Positions 23,828 to 33,691 of a stretch of 64,000 nucleotides of DNA are shown one piece after another; position 1 is the stretch's first letter, and each line of letters begins with the position of its first letter. The notes under the pieces are model-generated. The model was not told the origin of the DNA. It was given only the letters and a program-made list of their open reading frames with translations, and made no database searches. This stretch comes from Clostridium sp. 12(A). Lineage in GTDB: Bacteria > Bacillota > Clostridia > Lachnospirales > Lachnospiraceae. Both the position numbers and the translations under genes were made by a program. The stretch lies in assembly GCA_000526575.1 (NCBI GenBank), contig JAGI01000001.1:186001-250000 (forward strand), read 5' to 3'.

Positions 23828-24690
23828 ATGCGATCTATCGAAGAGAATTAAAGTCCCATTTCCAGTCCATGACAGGGTATGTTTTCATCGCCTTTATGGT
23901 GCTGTTTATCGGGATTTATTTTATGGCGTATAACATGATGAGCGGTTACCCGTATTTTTCCTATACCCTTTCCGGTATGGTCACCATCATCATGATTGGA
24001 ATTCCGGTGCTCACCATGAGGAGCTTTGCAGATGACAGGAAGACAAAGACGGACCAGCTTTTGCTGACTGCACCCGTAACGGTGACAAAGATGGTCCTTG
24101 GAAAATATTTTTCCATGGTCACTGTCTTTTTGGTACCTGTACTTTTGACCAGTGTATGTCCTCTTATTATAAAGATGAACGGTACGGCATATTTAAAGGT
24201 AGATTATGCCTCGATGCTGGCCTTCTTCCTTCTTGGCTGTGTTTACATCGCCATTGGAATGTTTATCTCATCCTTAACGGAAAGTCAGATCATAGCAGCG
24301 GTAGGAACCTTTGGTGTCATTCTTTTGCTTTTGCTATGGCCGAATCTGGTGGGATTTCTGCCTGCAAACGCATCCGGGTCTGCCATTGGATTTATCATCC
24401 TCTGGACCTTTGTCGTGTTTGTAGTTCACCGAATGACCAGCCATAATCTTCTTGCGAGTGTTTTAGAGATGGTCGGCGTTCTAGCCATTGTGGGAATCTT
24501 TTTCCTGAAAAGAAGCCTTCTTGACCGTGCACTTGTAAACCTTCTGGAGAAAATATCCATCACTCAGGTACTCCAGAATTTTACCAGTCATTACATCTTT
24601 GACCTGGGCGGTGTGATTTCCTATATCAGCGTAATCTTTCTGTTGATATTTTTGACCGTGCAGTCCATAGAGAAACGCAGATGGAGTTAG
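23824..24690 (+). CDS. ABC-2 permease (GldF-like)
   Basis: A 288-residue membrane protein with six predicted helices. It starts with MNAIYRRELKSHFQSMTGYVFIAFMVLF, typical of GldF/NosY-type permeases, and carries RSFADDRKTKTDQLLLTAPVTVTKMVLGKY between the second and third helices. The start overlaps the ATPase gene by four bases and the next gene begins 10 bases on, so the products are made together. It would form the membrane channel for the GldA-like ATPase. Confidence 0.85.
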   Translation: MNAIYRRELKSHFQSMTGYVFIAFMVLFIGIYFMAYNMMSGYPYFSYTLSGMVTIIMIGIPVLTMRSFADDRKTKTDQLLLTAPVTVTKMVLGKYFSMVTVFLVPVLLTSVCPLIIKMNGTAYLKVDYASMLAFFLLGCVYIAIGMFISSLTESQIIAAVGTFGVILLLLLWPNLVGFLPANASGSAIGFIILWTFVVFVVHRMTSHNLLASVLEMVGVLAIVGIFFLKRSLLDRALVNLLEKISITQVLQNFTSHYIFDLGGVISYISVIFLLIFLTVQSIEKRRWS

Positions 24691-24700
24691 GAGGATGGAA

Positions 24701-26071
24701 ATGACCAGAAAATTGAAAAAAGGCGGCTATTCAGCAATTCTTTCCCTTATCGTGATTGCAGCTGTCATAGTATTAAATATGATTGTAGGACGGCTTCCGG
24801 AAAAGGTACGGCAGTGGGATATGAGCAGCAGTCAGATCTATACCCTTGGAACAACTACAAAGGATCTGGTAAAGGAGCTTGATAAAGATGTTACCATATA
24901 TGTGGTTGGGGATCCTTCCAATGTGGACAAAAGAATTACAAGCTTTGCAAAGCGATATGAGGATTTATCCAAACATATCAAAGTGGAAACCCTGGATTCC
25001 GTCCTTCACCCGGATCAGGTCAATAAGCTAAAGGCAACGGATGACTCCCTGTTCATAAGCTGTGAAGCCACCAATAAGACAGAGTCTGTTCCATTTGCCA
25101 GCATTATAAAAATGGATCAGTCAGCCTATTACAATTACGGACAGTCAAAGGAATCAGAATTTGACGGGGAAGGACAGCTGACCAGCGCCATTTCCCATGT
25201 GACCAATGACGTGGAGAAAAAGGTCTATGTAACGGAAGGCCATAAGGAAGCCCAGTTTGGCACTGTGGTTACAGATATGTTAAAGAAATCTAATTTAACC
25301 GTAACTTCAATAAACCTGCTGACAGGCGGCAGTATTCCAAAGGACTGCGAGCTTCTTCTAATGAATGCCCCGGAATCTGACCTGGCTGCGGATGAAAAGA
25401 AGATGGTTTCCGATTACTTAAACGGCGGCGGAAATGTAATGATTCTGGCAGGATACTCTGAGAAAGACCGTCCAAATCTGAATGGCCTGCTCAATGAATA
25501 CGGCTTAAATATGGAAAATGGTCTGGCCGCAGACACCAAAAACTTTTACCAGAATAACCCCTATTACATTTTCCCCACCATTCCAGCCGGCAATGAGCTG
25601 ACACAGGGAACCGATGACAAAAGCGTTTCTTTAGTACTCCAGTCTGGTGCTATGACTCAGTTAAAAGACCTTCCTCAGGGAGTGGAAGTGGCTCCATTTA
25701 TGGAAACCAGTGAGAATGGTATGCTGGTAACGGCTGATAAGCAGACAAAAGGAACGTACCTTCTTGGTGCCGTGGCGAAAAAGACACTGGACTCCGGTGC
25801 GGCGCGTCTCACCGTTTTGACCACACCATCCCTGATTGATGAGGGCTTAAACACCAGCTTTACCAATTTAAATAACATGAATCTCTTTATGAATGCGGTA
25901 ACGGCAAATTATCCGGATGTGGCAAATGTATCCATACCGGCCAAGAGCCTTGATGTGGGCTACAACACCGTTACAAAAGGCGGCTTATGGGGAGTTCTCT
26001 TTGTTTTTGTAATTCCGGTAGTGACCCTATTGACAGGCCTTGTCATCTGGCTGAAACGCAGACGACTGTAA
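24701..26071 (+). CDS. GldG family membrane protein
   Basis: A 456-residue protein with an N-terminal helix (SAILSLIVIAAVIVLNMIVG), a large extracytoplasmic domain and a C-terminal helix (WGVLFVFVIPVVTLLTGLVIWL) with a basic tail. The outer domain includes YTLGTTTKDLVKELDKDVTIYVVGDP and a GATase1-like region (LLLMNAPESDLAADEKKMVSDYLNGGGNVMILAGY), both features of GldG. ATG 24701 is preferred because GGAGG lies seven bases before it. It probably scaffolds the ABC complex on the outer face. Confidence 0.8.
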   Translation: MTRKLKKGGYSAILSLIVIAAVIVLNMIVGRLPEKVRQWDMSSSQIYTLGTTTKDLVKELDKDVTIYVVGDPSNVDKRITSFAKRYEDLSKHIKVETLDSVLHPDQVNKLKATDDSLFISCEATNKTESVPFASIIKMDQSAYYNYGQSKESEFDGEGQLTSAISHVTNDVEKKVYVTEGHKEAQFGTVVTDMLKKSNLTVTSINLLTGGSIPKDCELLLMNAPESDLAADEKKMVSDYLNGGGNVMILAGYSEKDRPNLNGLLNEYGLNMENGLAADTKNFYQNNPYYIFPTIPAGNELTQGTDDKSVSLVLQSGAMTQLKDLPQGVEVAPFMETSENGMLVTADKQTKGTYLLGAVAKKTLDSGAARLTVLTTPSLIDEGLNTSFTNLNNMNLFMNAVTANYPDVANVSIPAKSLDVGYNTVTKGGLWGVLFVFVIPVVTLLTGLVIWLKRRRL

Positions 26072-26084
26072 GAGGAGGGCTGTA

Positions 26085-27071
26085 ATGAAGAAGAAAAAAG
26101 GTATTTTTTACGGTGCCGGCGCCCTGATCCTTCTCTGTGCCCTTTATATTGGGGTGAATTTTTATCTGGACGGCTCAGAAAAAAAGGAAAATGAAAAGAA
26201 AGAGGCGGATAAAGCCTACATGACCGACCTCTCTGATGTCCAGGCATTGTCCTATGATAACAATGGCCAGGAGCTGTCCTTTACAAAAAGGGATGGAGTG
26301 TGGAAATACGATGGCGATGACCGTTTCCCGGTCAAGCAGACAAAATTGGATTCCATGGCATCAACTGTATCAAAGCTGGAAGCACTGAGAAAGCTGGAGG
26401 GAGCAGATACATTAAGCGCCTACGGTCTGGATAAGCCAATCCGCAAAGTCGAAGTAACGTCTGGAGATGGGAAAAAGTCGGTCATTCTTCTTGGAAACGG
26501 AACGGAGGATGGGAATTATTATGCTGTGATACAGGGAGAGAATACCCCTTATCTCATCAGCTCCTCTCTGTTTAGTGAAACAGAAGGAGGTCTTACTGAT
26601 GTAATGGCCTTAGAAGAGTTTCCTGCCATTCAGGGGACGGATATAAAGACTATCACCATTTCTCAAAACGGTACCACCAGCCATTATGTAAAAAAGGAGC
26701 TGGAGGGAAAAGGGGATCAGAAGGAAGAAATTGCATGGTATAAAGATTCTGCTGATTCGGAAAGCAATAAATTAAAGGATAATTCTCCCCTAAACGTTCT
26801 TGCCGATTCTTTAAGCGGCCTGAAGGTAAAGAGCTGTGCTGATTATAAAGCAGAGGATAGCAGCCTTGGCAGCTACGGACTTGATAAGCCTGTGGCAGAG
26901 ATCACATACACCTATGAGAAGAATGGAAAAGAAGAGACCTTTCATTTATCCATAGGCTCTAAAAATCAGGATTCTACCACTTATTATACCCGCACGGAGA
27001 AATCTTCCTTTGTCAATGAAATCGATAAAGCTTCCGTGGATAAGTGTTTAAATGTGGATAAACAGGTATAA
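26085..27071 (+). CDS. DUF4340-type membrane-anchored protein
   Basis: A 328-residue protein with an N-terminal helix (GIFYGAGALILLCALYIGVNFYL) and a long extracytoplasmic domain. The domain has a repeated plan: DGVWKYDGDDRFPVKQTKLDSMASTVSKLEA, then AYGLDKPIRKVEVTSGDGKK, and near the end SYGLDKPVAEITYTY, all typical of DUF4340. It lies 13 bp after the GldG-like gene and is the usual fourth member of this gene set. The outer domain may act as a lid or a substrate receptor for the ABC complex. The function is unproven. Confidence 0.75.
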   Translation: MKKKKGIFYGAGALILLCALYIGVNFYLDGSEKKENEKKEADKAYMTDLSDVQALSYDNNGQELSFTKRDGVWKYDGDDRFPVKQTKLDSMASTVSKLEALRKLEGADTLSAYGLDKPIRKVEVTSGDGKKSVILLGNGTEDGNYYAVIQGENTPYLISSSLFSETEGGLTDVMALEEFPAIQGTDIKTITISQNGTTSHYVKKELEGKGDQKEEIAWYKDSADSESNKLKDNSPLNVLADSLSGLKVKSCADYKAEDSSLGSYGLDKPVAEITYTYEKNGKEETFHLSIGSKNQDSTTYYTRTEKSSFVNEIDKASVDKCLNVDKQV

Positions 27072-27096
27072 GAATCCTTCCTTTGTGCAGGAATTT

Positions 27097-27131
27097 AAAG
27101 CAGTGCCCCTTAAAATGGCACTGCTTTTTTT
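27097..27131 (+). terminator. Terminator of the Gld-type operon
   Basis: AAAGCAGTGCC and GGCACTGCTTT form a perfect 11-bp stem followed by seven T residues. Confidence 0.85.
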
Positions 27132-27154
27132 CAGGTTCATTCCATAGATAAGTA

Positions 27155-27183
27155 TAGACATAAAATGTTGGGCAGATTATAAT
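27155..27183 (+). promoter_or_regulatory. Promoter of the GntR regulator gene
   Basis: TAGACA (27155-27160) and TATAAT (27178-27183) are 17 bp apart, 115 bp upstream of the preferred start codon. Confidence 0.65.
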
Positions 27184-27298
27184 ATCTAATGGAGTGTTTT
27201 AGGAGTCCTGCCAGTATAGAAGGTCCATTAAACCCCGAAAAAGGTTATGGCAAACTGGTACACATAAAAATACATGCAAAATGCAAGGAAGTGAATTT

Positions 27299-27973
27299 AT
27301 GGAGCAATTATATGAAAAGATAGAAAGCACGGATCTAAGGCCTATCAGACAAATCGTACTGGAAAGGCTTAGAAAGGCTATTATGGCAGGCACTCTAAAG
27401 CCTGGAGACCGCTTGGTGGAAACATCCATTGCAGAAGGGATGGGAGTAAGCAGGACTCCGGTAAGAGAAGCGTTCCGGCAATTAGAAATTGAAGGGCTGG
27501 CTGAGAATCTTCCAAGAAGGGGAACCATTGTAAAAGGAATTTCCAAAGCAGATATTTATGAGATTTACGAGATCAGGGAGGTTCTGGAAGGCTTGGCATT
27601 CCGCTTGGCGTGCGCAAATATGACTGATATTAAGATATCAGAATTAAAAAACAAGCTTCTTATGATGGAGCAGTGTATTAAAAATGAGGATATCAAAGAA
27701 TACTGGAAAACACATGACGAATTCCACGACAGCATCGTACATCAAAGCAACAATAAAAGGTTGATCGATCAAATGAAACAGATTTATGAGTATTTATCAA
27801 AGCTTAGAAATTTTACTCTGGTCATGAATAAGAGAAGAGAAGTGGCGATGAAAGAGCATAATGCATTGATTGAGGCCTTTGAAAAGAAAGATGAACTATT
27901 AGCGGAGCAGATTGGCAGAGAGCATACCATAAATGCAAAGAAGTTTCTGACAAAAGAGATTCATTTGTTTTAA
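27299..27973 (+). CDS. GntR/FCD family transcriptional regulator
   Basis: A 224-residue regulator. Residues about 15-75 form the GntR winged helix (AGTLKPGDRLVETSIAEGMGVSRTPVREAFRQLEIEGLAENLPRRGTIV), followed by the helical FCD ligand-binding domain with the metal-ligand-like DEFHDSIVHQSNN and EHNALIEAFEKKD. FCD proteins commonly sense organic acids. ATG 27299 is chosen since AAGGAAG lies seven bases before it. It stands just upstream of the PrpF-CitMHS-hydratase operon, whose leader carries three 20-bp palindromes of GntR type, so it is the likely controller. Confidence 0.85.
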   Translation: MEQLYEKIESTDLRPIRQIVLERLRKAIMAGTLKPGDRLVETSIAEGMGVSRTPVREAFRQLEIEGLAENLPRRGTIVKGISKADIYEIYEIREVLEGLAFRLACANMTDIKISELKNKLLMMEQCIKNEDIKEYWKTHDEFHDSIVHQSNNKRLIDQMKQIYEYLSKLRNFTLVMNKRREVAMKEHNALIEAFEKKDELLAEQIGREHTINAKKFLTKEIHLF

Positions 27974-28208
27974 TCAAACATCTGATCTCCCAAGGATCCC
28001 ATAAGTATTGTGCAAAATGCCTCCTATGTGATAAAGACTATGGCTGGCAAGCCTTAGTGAAAAGTAGGAGGTGAGCTAAAAAGGAAAATATTACACAAAA
28101 CATGGAAAATCCGACACTTACTTGTAGGGGTTGCCGGAGGCCTGCTGGCAGGTTATAGACAATGTGCACAATAATGTCGAAAATTGTAAAAAAAAATTGT
28201 AAAAAGGA

Positions 28209-28237
28209 TTGCATTTTTTTAAGAACCATAATATAAT
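28209..28237 (+). promoter_or_regulatory. Promoter upstream of the palindromes
   Basis: TTGCAT (28209-28214) and TATAAT (28232-28237) are 17 bp apart. A second possible promoter, TTGCAT (28274-28279) and TATACA (28297-28302), also with 17 bp, overlaps the first palindrome. Confidence 0.6.
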
Positions 28238-28284
28238 ACAAACATAGAGAGCAGGAACTTCCAAAGGTATAATTTGCATTACAG

Positions 28285-28304
28285 ATTGTATACAGGTATA
28301 CAAT
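28285..28304. promoter_or_regulatory. Palindromic operator 1
   Basis: ATTGTATAC and GTATACAAT flank the two-base centre AG, a perfect 20-bp dyad. It overlaps the -10 element of the second promoter candidate, so a bound regulator would block it. Confidence 0.8.
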
Positions 28305-28403
28305 AAAACTATATTATTATGTATGAAAAAAGCCAAATGAGAAGTCTTAAGAAACAGGATATGAGAAGGTGCAACAGAAACAAAACCATTTTTTTTATTG
28401 CAA

Positions 28404-28423
28404 ATTGTATACAGGTATACAAT
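28404..28423. promoter_or_regulatory. Palindromic operator 2
   Basis: The same 20-bp dyad as operator 1, including the AG centre, 119 bp downstream of it. Confidence 0.8.
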
Positions 28424-28506
28424 GACTGATCTTTTTCATATTTGAGTTAGGACGGAGGGGGGAAACATTTGGTCTTATCTAATAATATTGTTTTTTTATT
28501 TCTTAA

Positions 28507-28526
28507 ATTGTATACAAGTATACAAT
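28507..28526. promoter_or_regulatory. Palindromic operator 3
   Basis: The same arms, with AA as the two central bases, 103 bp beyond operator 2. A TTGTAT inside it and TATAAA at 28530-28535 (16-bp spacing) could form a third promoter. Confidence 0.75.
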
Positions 28527-28783
28527 AAGTATAAAACCATACGATAACTCTTCTTATTACTACCACTATTCAGTGGGTTTGGCGTATCAGGAGTCAACAT
28601 GGGGAAAGATGATAATTATGGGGAAAACAGATTATGCCGATACAAAAGAACGTAATTTCGGTTAGTTAACAAGACAAAAGGCGATGGAAGTGTGGGTAGA
28701 AAAATAGAGCTCTCTTATTTTTTTACACAAAAAATAATTGTACATTGATAAAAGGGTGTACAAAGTTATTAAGGAGTGATGAG

Positions 28784-29920
28784 TTGAGAGAATTAAAGTG
28801 TAGTATTTACCGAGGTGGAACTAGTAAAGGGGTTTTCCTGTTAGAGGAGGACTTGAAAAATCTATCGGATGATCTGGACCAGGTCTTACTTAAAGTCATG
28901 GGAAGCCCGGATATCAGACAGATTGACGGACTCGGCGGTGCGGTATCTACGACAAGCAAGGTAGCAATTATTTCTAAGGAGCTTAATGAGCCCTGGGATG
29001 TAAATTATACCTTTGCCCAGGTATCTGTAGACAAGCCGGTGGTGTCCTATGCAGGAAACTGCGGAAACATTTCCTCAGCTGTTGGAATCTTTGCCATTGA
29101 AAATAAGATGGTGGAAATTCAGGATCCAGTTACAATCGTGAAGGTATATAATACCAACACAAAAAAGGTAATTGAGGAAAGCGTACCTACTCCCAATGGA
29201 GAACTGATATACTCAGAGGATTTTAAAATTGCTGGTGTACCGGGAAAAGGTCTTAAGATTGATTTAACGTTTGTGAATCCGGCAGGATCATTAACAGGAA
29301 AACTGCTTCCTACAGGAAATAGCTCTGATGTCTTTTCTGTAGAGGGAGTGGGCGACGTGGAGATGTCCATCGTTGATGCAAGCAATCCCCTGGTGTATGT
29401 GGATGCCAGAGAGATTGGCTTAACAGGCTATGAGAAGGTAAGCGAAATTGACGGCGACCAGGCATTACTTGAGAAGCTGGAGCGAATAAGAGGAACGGCT
29501 GCCTTGAAAATGGGGCTCATAAAAAATCTGGAAGACAGTTCAACCATTTCACCTGGAGTGCCGAAATTAACATTAGTGGCTCCATCAAAGGTTTATGAAG
29601 ATGCGTCTGGAAACATAATCAGCGAATTGGACTATGATTTATCCATTCGAATGATGAGCATGCAAAAGGCACATAAGAGCATTGCTTTAACAGGTGCATT
29701 ATGTACTCTTGCAGCCAGTGTAATTCCGGGAACAATTCCAAACCGTCTGGTGAAAAAGCATGCAGCTGAAAATAATACCTATACATTAGGACATAGCAGC
29801 GGAACCATCAGCGGCTGTATTGATTATGAGAAATCAGAGGACGGTACTGTAGAGGTACATTCTGTAACCTCCTACCGTACGGCTCGTAAGATTTTAACCG
29901 GCACCGTATTTTTTAACTAG
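28784..29920 (+). CDS. PrpF-family aconitate/methylaconitate isomerase
   Basis: A 378-residue protein of the PrpF family, which moves the double bond or changes the geometry of aconitate-type tricarboxylates. Seen are CSIYRGGTSKGVFLLEEDL at the N-terminus, IDGLGGAVSTTSKVAII, SYAGNCGNISSAVGIFAIE and the C-terminal GHSSGTISGCIDYEKSEDGTVEVHSVTSYRTARKILTG. The fold is a double diaminopimelate-epimerase-like one. The TTG start at 28784 has AAGGAG nine bases upstream; the longer frame is not supported. It heads the operon with a citrate-type transporter and an aconitase-family hydratase, so it probably converts an imported isomer into a form the hydratase can use. Confidence 0.8.
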   Translation: MRELKCSIYRGGTSKGVFLLEEDLKNLSDDLDQVLLKVMGSPDIRQIDGLGGAVSTTSKVAIISKELNEPWDVNYTFAQVSVDKPVVSYAGNCGNISSAVGIFAIENKMVEIQDPVTIVKVYNTNTKKVIEESVPTPNGELIYSEDFKIAGVPGKGLKIDLTFVNPAGSLTGKLLPTGNSSDVFSVEGVGDVEMSIVDASNPLVYVDAREIGLTGYEKVSEIDGDQALLEKLERIRGTAALKMGLIKNLEDSSTISPGVPKLTLVAPSKVYEDASGNIISELDYDLSIRMMSMQKAHKSIALTGALCTLAASVIPGTIPNRLVKKHAAENNTYTLGHSSGTISGCIDYEKSEDGTVEVHSVTSYRTARKILTGTVFFN

Positions 29921-29950
29921 CAAATTCTTATTTGAGGAGAGTAAAAACAT

Positions 29951-31318
29951 ATGTTAGCATTATTGGGATATTTAATGATTATCGTATTTATGTTCCTGCT
30001 TCTGAGAAAAATGATTTCTCCGTTCGCAGGTCTGATCTTGGTTCCACTGGCGTTTGGCTTTATCGTAGCAGCTTATCAGCATGTTTCCTTCCTGGAAGTA
30101 TTTGATTGGATTTATCAGGGACTTTATTACCAGTTTAATGGCACAAAAGTAAAAGCAGGTGTTGCACCTACAATTACATTGTTACTGTTTGCTATCTTAT
30201 TTTTCTCTATCATGCTGGATGTTGGTCTTTTCGATCCACTTAGCAAGTTACTGATTAAATGGGCAAAAGGTGATCCCCTTAAACTTTGTTTAGCAACAGC
30301 AGCCATTTCCATGGTAGTATCCTTGGATGGTGATGGTACCACAACCGTTTTAATCGTAACTGCGGCTGTGTTATCCCTGTTTAAGAAGATGAAGATGAAC
30401 CAGTTATATCTGGCTGTTTTAATCGCGATTCCAAACTCCATCATGAACCTTGTACCATGGAGTGGACCGATGGCACGAGCTATGCCGGTTTTAAACATCG
30501 GACCAAAAGAATTTTTCACACCTTTAATTCCTGGAATGATTGGTGCAATCCTCCTTACTGTTTATATGGCATACTCCTACGGTAAGAAAGAGCGTGCACG
30601 TTTGGGTTATACCGTTGGTTCCAGTATTATCAATGATTCCGATTTAGCACATATCATCAAATCCATTAACGAAGATCCGGAAGGATTAAAGAAACCTAAA
30701 TTATTACTTTTCAACTTTGCATTAACTGTATTTATCATGGTATTACTGATTCTTGATGTTGTTAACGGCGGACTTTTATTCTTAATCGGTACAGCAGTCG
30801 CTTTAATTGTTAACTTCAAAGATCCGAACCTTCAGGCAAAAAGACTGACTGCCAACGGTGCAGAAGCATTAGGACCTGTTAGCTTAGTATTTGGTGCTGG
30901 TGTAATTATGGGTATCTTAAACGGCAGCGGTATCAGTACAGCAATGGCTGAGCAGATCGTTTCTCTTTTACCAGCCAGCATGGGCGGATACATTCCGTTA
31001 TTACTTGCATTAATCTCTTTACCAGGATTATTCTTCCTTCCTAATGATGCGTTCTACTTCGGTATTCTTCCAGTTATTGCACCGATTGCTTACAGCTTTG
31101 GTGCGACTCCAGTGGATATCGGTGTTGCATCCTTAATGGGACAGGCCGTTCGTTTCGCCAGTCCATTGGTTGCTTTCTTATATGTACTGGTAGACCGTAC
31201 AGAAGTAAGCTTTGTTGATTATCAGAAGGAATACTTAAAATGGGGTATTCCAAGCTACTTTATCCAGCTTATCATTGCAATTTTAATTGGTGTACTTCCA
31301 GTTCCATTTTTATACTAA
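29951..31318 (+). CDS. CitMHS-family tricarboxylate transporter
   Basis: A 455-residue membrane protein with about twelve helices. The family hallmark SLDGDGTTTVLIVTAAVLSLFKKMKM and PWSGPMARAMPVL are both present, as in CitM/CitH citrate-metal proton symporters. It would import citrate or a related tricarboxylate complexed with a divalent cation. It follows the PrpF gene by 30 bp and precedes the hydratase by 71 bp. The exact substrate (citrate, isocitrate, aconitate) cannot be read from the sequence. Confidence 0.85.
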   Translation: MLALLGYLMIIVFMFLLLRKMISPFAGLILVPLAFGFIVAAYQHVSFLEVFDWIYQGLYYQFNGTKVKAGVAPTITLLLFAILFFSIMLDVGLFDPLSKLLIKWAKGDPLKLCLATAAISMVVSLDGDGTTTVLIVTAAVLSLFKKMKMNQLYLAVLIAIPNSIMNLVPWSGPMARAMPVLNIGPKEFFTPLIPGMIGAILLTVYMAYSYGKKERARLGYTVGSSIINDSDLAHIIKSINEDPEGLKKPKLLLFNFALTVFIMVLLILDVVNGGLLFLIGTAVALIVNFKDPNLQAKRLTANGAEALGPVSLVFGAGVIMGILNGSGISTAMAEQIVSLLPASMGGYIPLLLALISLPGLFFLPNDAFYFGILPVIAPIAYSFGATPVDIGVASLMGQAVRFASPLVAFLYVLVDRTEVSFVDYQKEYLKWGIPSYFIQLIIAILIGVLPVPFLY

Positions 31319-31389
31319 TACGTAACAGAATAGGGGTGTTGTTTCATTTAGCAGCACCCCAACTTGATTGAAACATGAGGAGGACAAAC

Positions 31390-33681
31390 ATGTTAGACAT
31401 ATTCAAAAAAGGAGCTTTTCTTGTCGGCAACAATGAACTTATTTCCGAGGAAAATATCGCAGAATTAGAAGCACGCAGCAACGGACCATTGGATAAGGAA
31501 CAGGCGAAAAAAGGAACCATTACTTACGGTATCTTAAAAGAGCACAATCAGTCCGACTCCATGCAGAGCCTGAAAATTAAATTTGATTCCATGACATCTC
31601 ACGATTTAACCTATATCGGAATCATTCAAACAGCAAAAGCATCTGGAATGACAAAGTTCCCAATTCCTTATGTTTTAACCAATTGCCATAACTCCCTTTG
31701 TGCAGTTGGCGGAACCATCAATGAAGACGATCATGTATTTGGACTTTCTGCTGCTAAGAAATACGGCGGAATCTTTGTACCACCCCACGTATCTGTCATT
31801 CATCAGTTTATGCGGGAAATGTTAGCTGGCTGCGGAAAGATGATTATCGGTTCTGACAGTCATACAAGATACGGTGCCCTTGGAACCATGGCTATCGGCG
31901 AAGGCGGCGGTGAGCTGGTGAAGCAGATCATCGGTGACACTTATGATATTGAATACCCTGAAGTAATAGCGATTTATTTAGATGGAAAACCACAGCCCGG
32001 TATTGGACCCCAGGATATTGCATTAGCAATCATCGGACAGGTATTCAAATCCGGTTATGTTAAAAATAAAGTAATGGAGTTCGTAGGTCCTGGTATCGCA
32101 AATCTTTCCACTGATTTCCGTAACGGAATTGATGTAATGACCACAGAGACCGCGTGCTTAACCTCCATCTGGCAGACAGATGAAGATACAAAAGAATTTT
32201 TAAATATCCATGGAAGAGTGGAGGATTACAAGGAATTACAGCCAGAGGCAGTGGCTTACTACGATGGAGCCGTTTACGTGGATTTAAGCAAGATTGAATC
32301 CATGATTGCATTGCCTTTCCACCCAAGCAATGTTTATTCTATTAAAGAATTAAATAGTAATTTAAACGATATTCTTCACAAAGTAGAAGTAGATGCTAAA
32401 AAATTAATCAACAATCCAAATATTGATTTCAAGCTCACGGATAAGATTCATAACAATCAGTTAAAGGTTCAGCAGGGAATCATCGCCGGTTGTGCCGGTG
32501 GTAACTTTAACAACGTATATGAAGCTTCTGAAATCATTTCAAAAGCAACTGCAATTGATAAGGATTACAGCTTATCCGTTTATCCATCCTCTGTTCCGGT
32601 TTATATGGAATTGGCGAAAAAGGGTGTGGTTTCTAACTTAATGGCTGCTGGTGCAATTGTAAAGACAGCGTTCTGCGGTCCTTGCTTTGGTGCTGGAGAT
32701 ACTCCTGCCAACAACGGCTTTAGTATCCGTCATACCACAAGAAACTTCATCAACAGAGATGGTTCCAAGCCAGGCAATGGTCAGATGACCTCCGTAGCAC
32801 TTATGGATGCACGTTCCATCGCCGCAACGACAATCAACAACGGAATACTGACACCTGCTACTGATGTCGTCGATGAGTATCCAGTATACGATTACCATTT
32901 TGATGACTCCGCTTACCGTAACAGAGTTTACCAGGGCTTTGATGAAGGAAAGGACGAGGAAGAGCTTGTATACGGTCCAAACATCAAGGACTGGCCGGAG
33001 ATGAGTTCCTTAGGAGAACACGTATTATTAAAGGTATGTTCCAAGATTCTTGATGAAGTTACCACAACCGACGAACTGATTCCATCAGGAGAAACTGCTT
33101 CTTATCGTTCCAATCCATTGGGATTAGCAGAGTTTACTCTGTCAAGAAGAGACCCTGAATATGTTGGAAAAGCAAAAGCTGTGGCTGTACTGGAAAAATC
33201 CAGAGTAGAAGGCAATTCAGTTCCTTCTGAAATCAGCCATGTTTATGATAAAATCACTGAAGTGTATCCGGCAGCAGGAAAGGATTTAACCTCCATTGAA
33301 ATAGGAAGCGTGATCTACTGCACAAAGCCAGGAGACGGCTCCGCACGCGAACAGGCAGCCAGCTGCCAGAGAGTGATTGGCGGACTTGCAAACATCTGTA
33401 AAGAGTATGCAACAAAGCGTTACCGTTCCAATGTTATCAACTGGGGTATGATTCCATTCCAGACAAAGGAAGAGCCTGAGTTCGAGGTGGATGATTATAT
33501 CTTTATCCCCGGCATGAAAGCTGCCATCGCAGAAGGCAAACAGGAAATCACCGGCTACATTCTTGGTGATACCGTCAGAGAGATTCATTTATATTGGGAA
33601 GCATTGACCGATAATGAAAAAGAAATTGTACTCTCTGGCTCTTTAATCAATTACAACCGCAATAAATTTGTGAATGCATAA
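31390..33681 (+). CDS. Aconitase-superfamily hydratase (YbhJ-like)
   Basis: A 763-residue cytoplasmic 4Fe-4S hydratase. Cluster ligands are seen in [12 protein letters not shown] and [11 protein letters not shown], corresponding to the aconitase cysteines. [21 protein letters not shown] is the classic substrate-binding segment, and the C-terminal swivel domain contains [24 protein letters not shown] and [13 protein letters not shown]. Overall form matches the YbhJ-type 'hydratase' group rather than housekeeping AcnA or AcnB. ATG 31390 has GAGGAGG before it; the longer frame is rejected. As the last gene of the operon it would add or remove water on the tricarboxylate delivered by the transporter and PrpF-like isomerase. 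Confidence 0.8.
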   Translation: MLDIFKKGAFLVGNNELISEENIAELEARSNGPLDKEQAKKGTITYGILKEHNQSDSMQSLKIKFDSMTSHDLTYIGIIQTAKASGMTKFPIPYVLTNCHNSLCAVGGTINEDDHVFGLSAAKKYGGIFVPPHVSVIHQFMREMLAGCGKMIIGSDSHTRYGALGTMAIGEGGGELVKQIIGDTYDIEYPEVIAIYLDGKPQPGIGPQDIALAIIGQVFKSGYVKNKVMEFVGPGIANLSTDFRNGIDVMTTETACLTSIWQTDEDTKEFLNIHGRVEDYKELQPEAVAYYDGAVYVDLSKIESMIALPFHPSNVYSIKELNSNLNDILHKVEVDAKKLINNPNIDFKLTDKIHNNQLKVQQGIIAGCAGGNFNNVYEASEIISKATAIDKDYSLSVYPSSVPVYMELAKKGVVSNLMAAGAIVKTAFCGPCFGAGDTPANNGFSIRHTTRNFINRDGSKPGNGQMTSVALMDARSIAATTINNGILTPATDVVDEYPVYDYHFDDSAYRNRVYQGFDEGKDEEELVYGPNIKDWPEMSSLGEHVLLKVCSKILDEVTTTDELIPSGETASYRSNPLGLAEFTLSRRDPEYVGKAKAVAVLEKSRVEGNSVPSEISHVYDKITEVYPAAGKDLTSIEIGSVIYCTKPGDGSAREQAASCQRVIGGLANICKEYATKRYRSNVINWGMIPFQTKEEPEFEVDDYIFIPGMKAAIAEGKQEITGYILGDTVREIHLYWEALTDNEKEIVLSGSLINYNRNKFVNA

Positions 33682-33691
33682 GTAAATCATT

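Larger units (their letters stand above)
27974..28783 (+). other. Long regulatory leader of the tricarboxylate operon
   Basis: About 810 bp with no complete gene. It holds a promoter (28209-28237), three identical-type palindromes, and several A/T tracts. An open stretch near 28070-28170 reads VGVAGGLLAGY-like residues without a start codon and is probably chance or a gene remnant. The ribosome binding site AAGGAG at its end sets the TTG start of the first operon gene. Confidence 0.6.

Noticed and set aside
28285-28526. The three palindromes as a CRISPR array or mobile-element ends
   Set aside because: Only three copies, separated by unlike lengths of over 80 bp with no spacer structure, no cas genes and no transposase; a regulator-binding role fits better.
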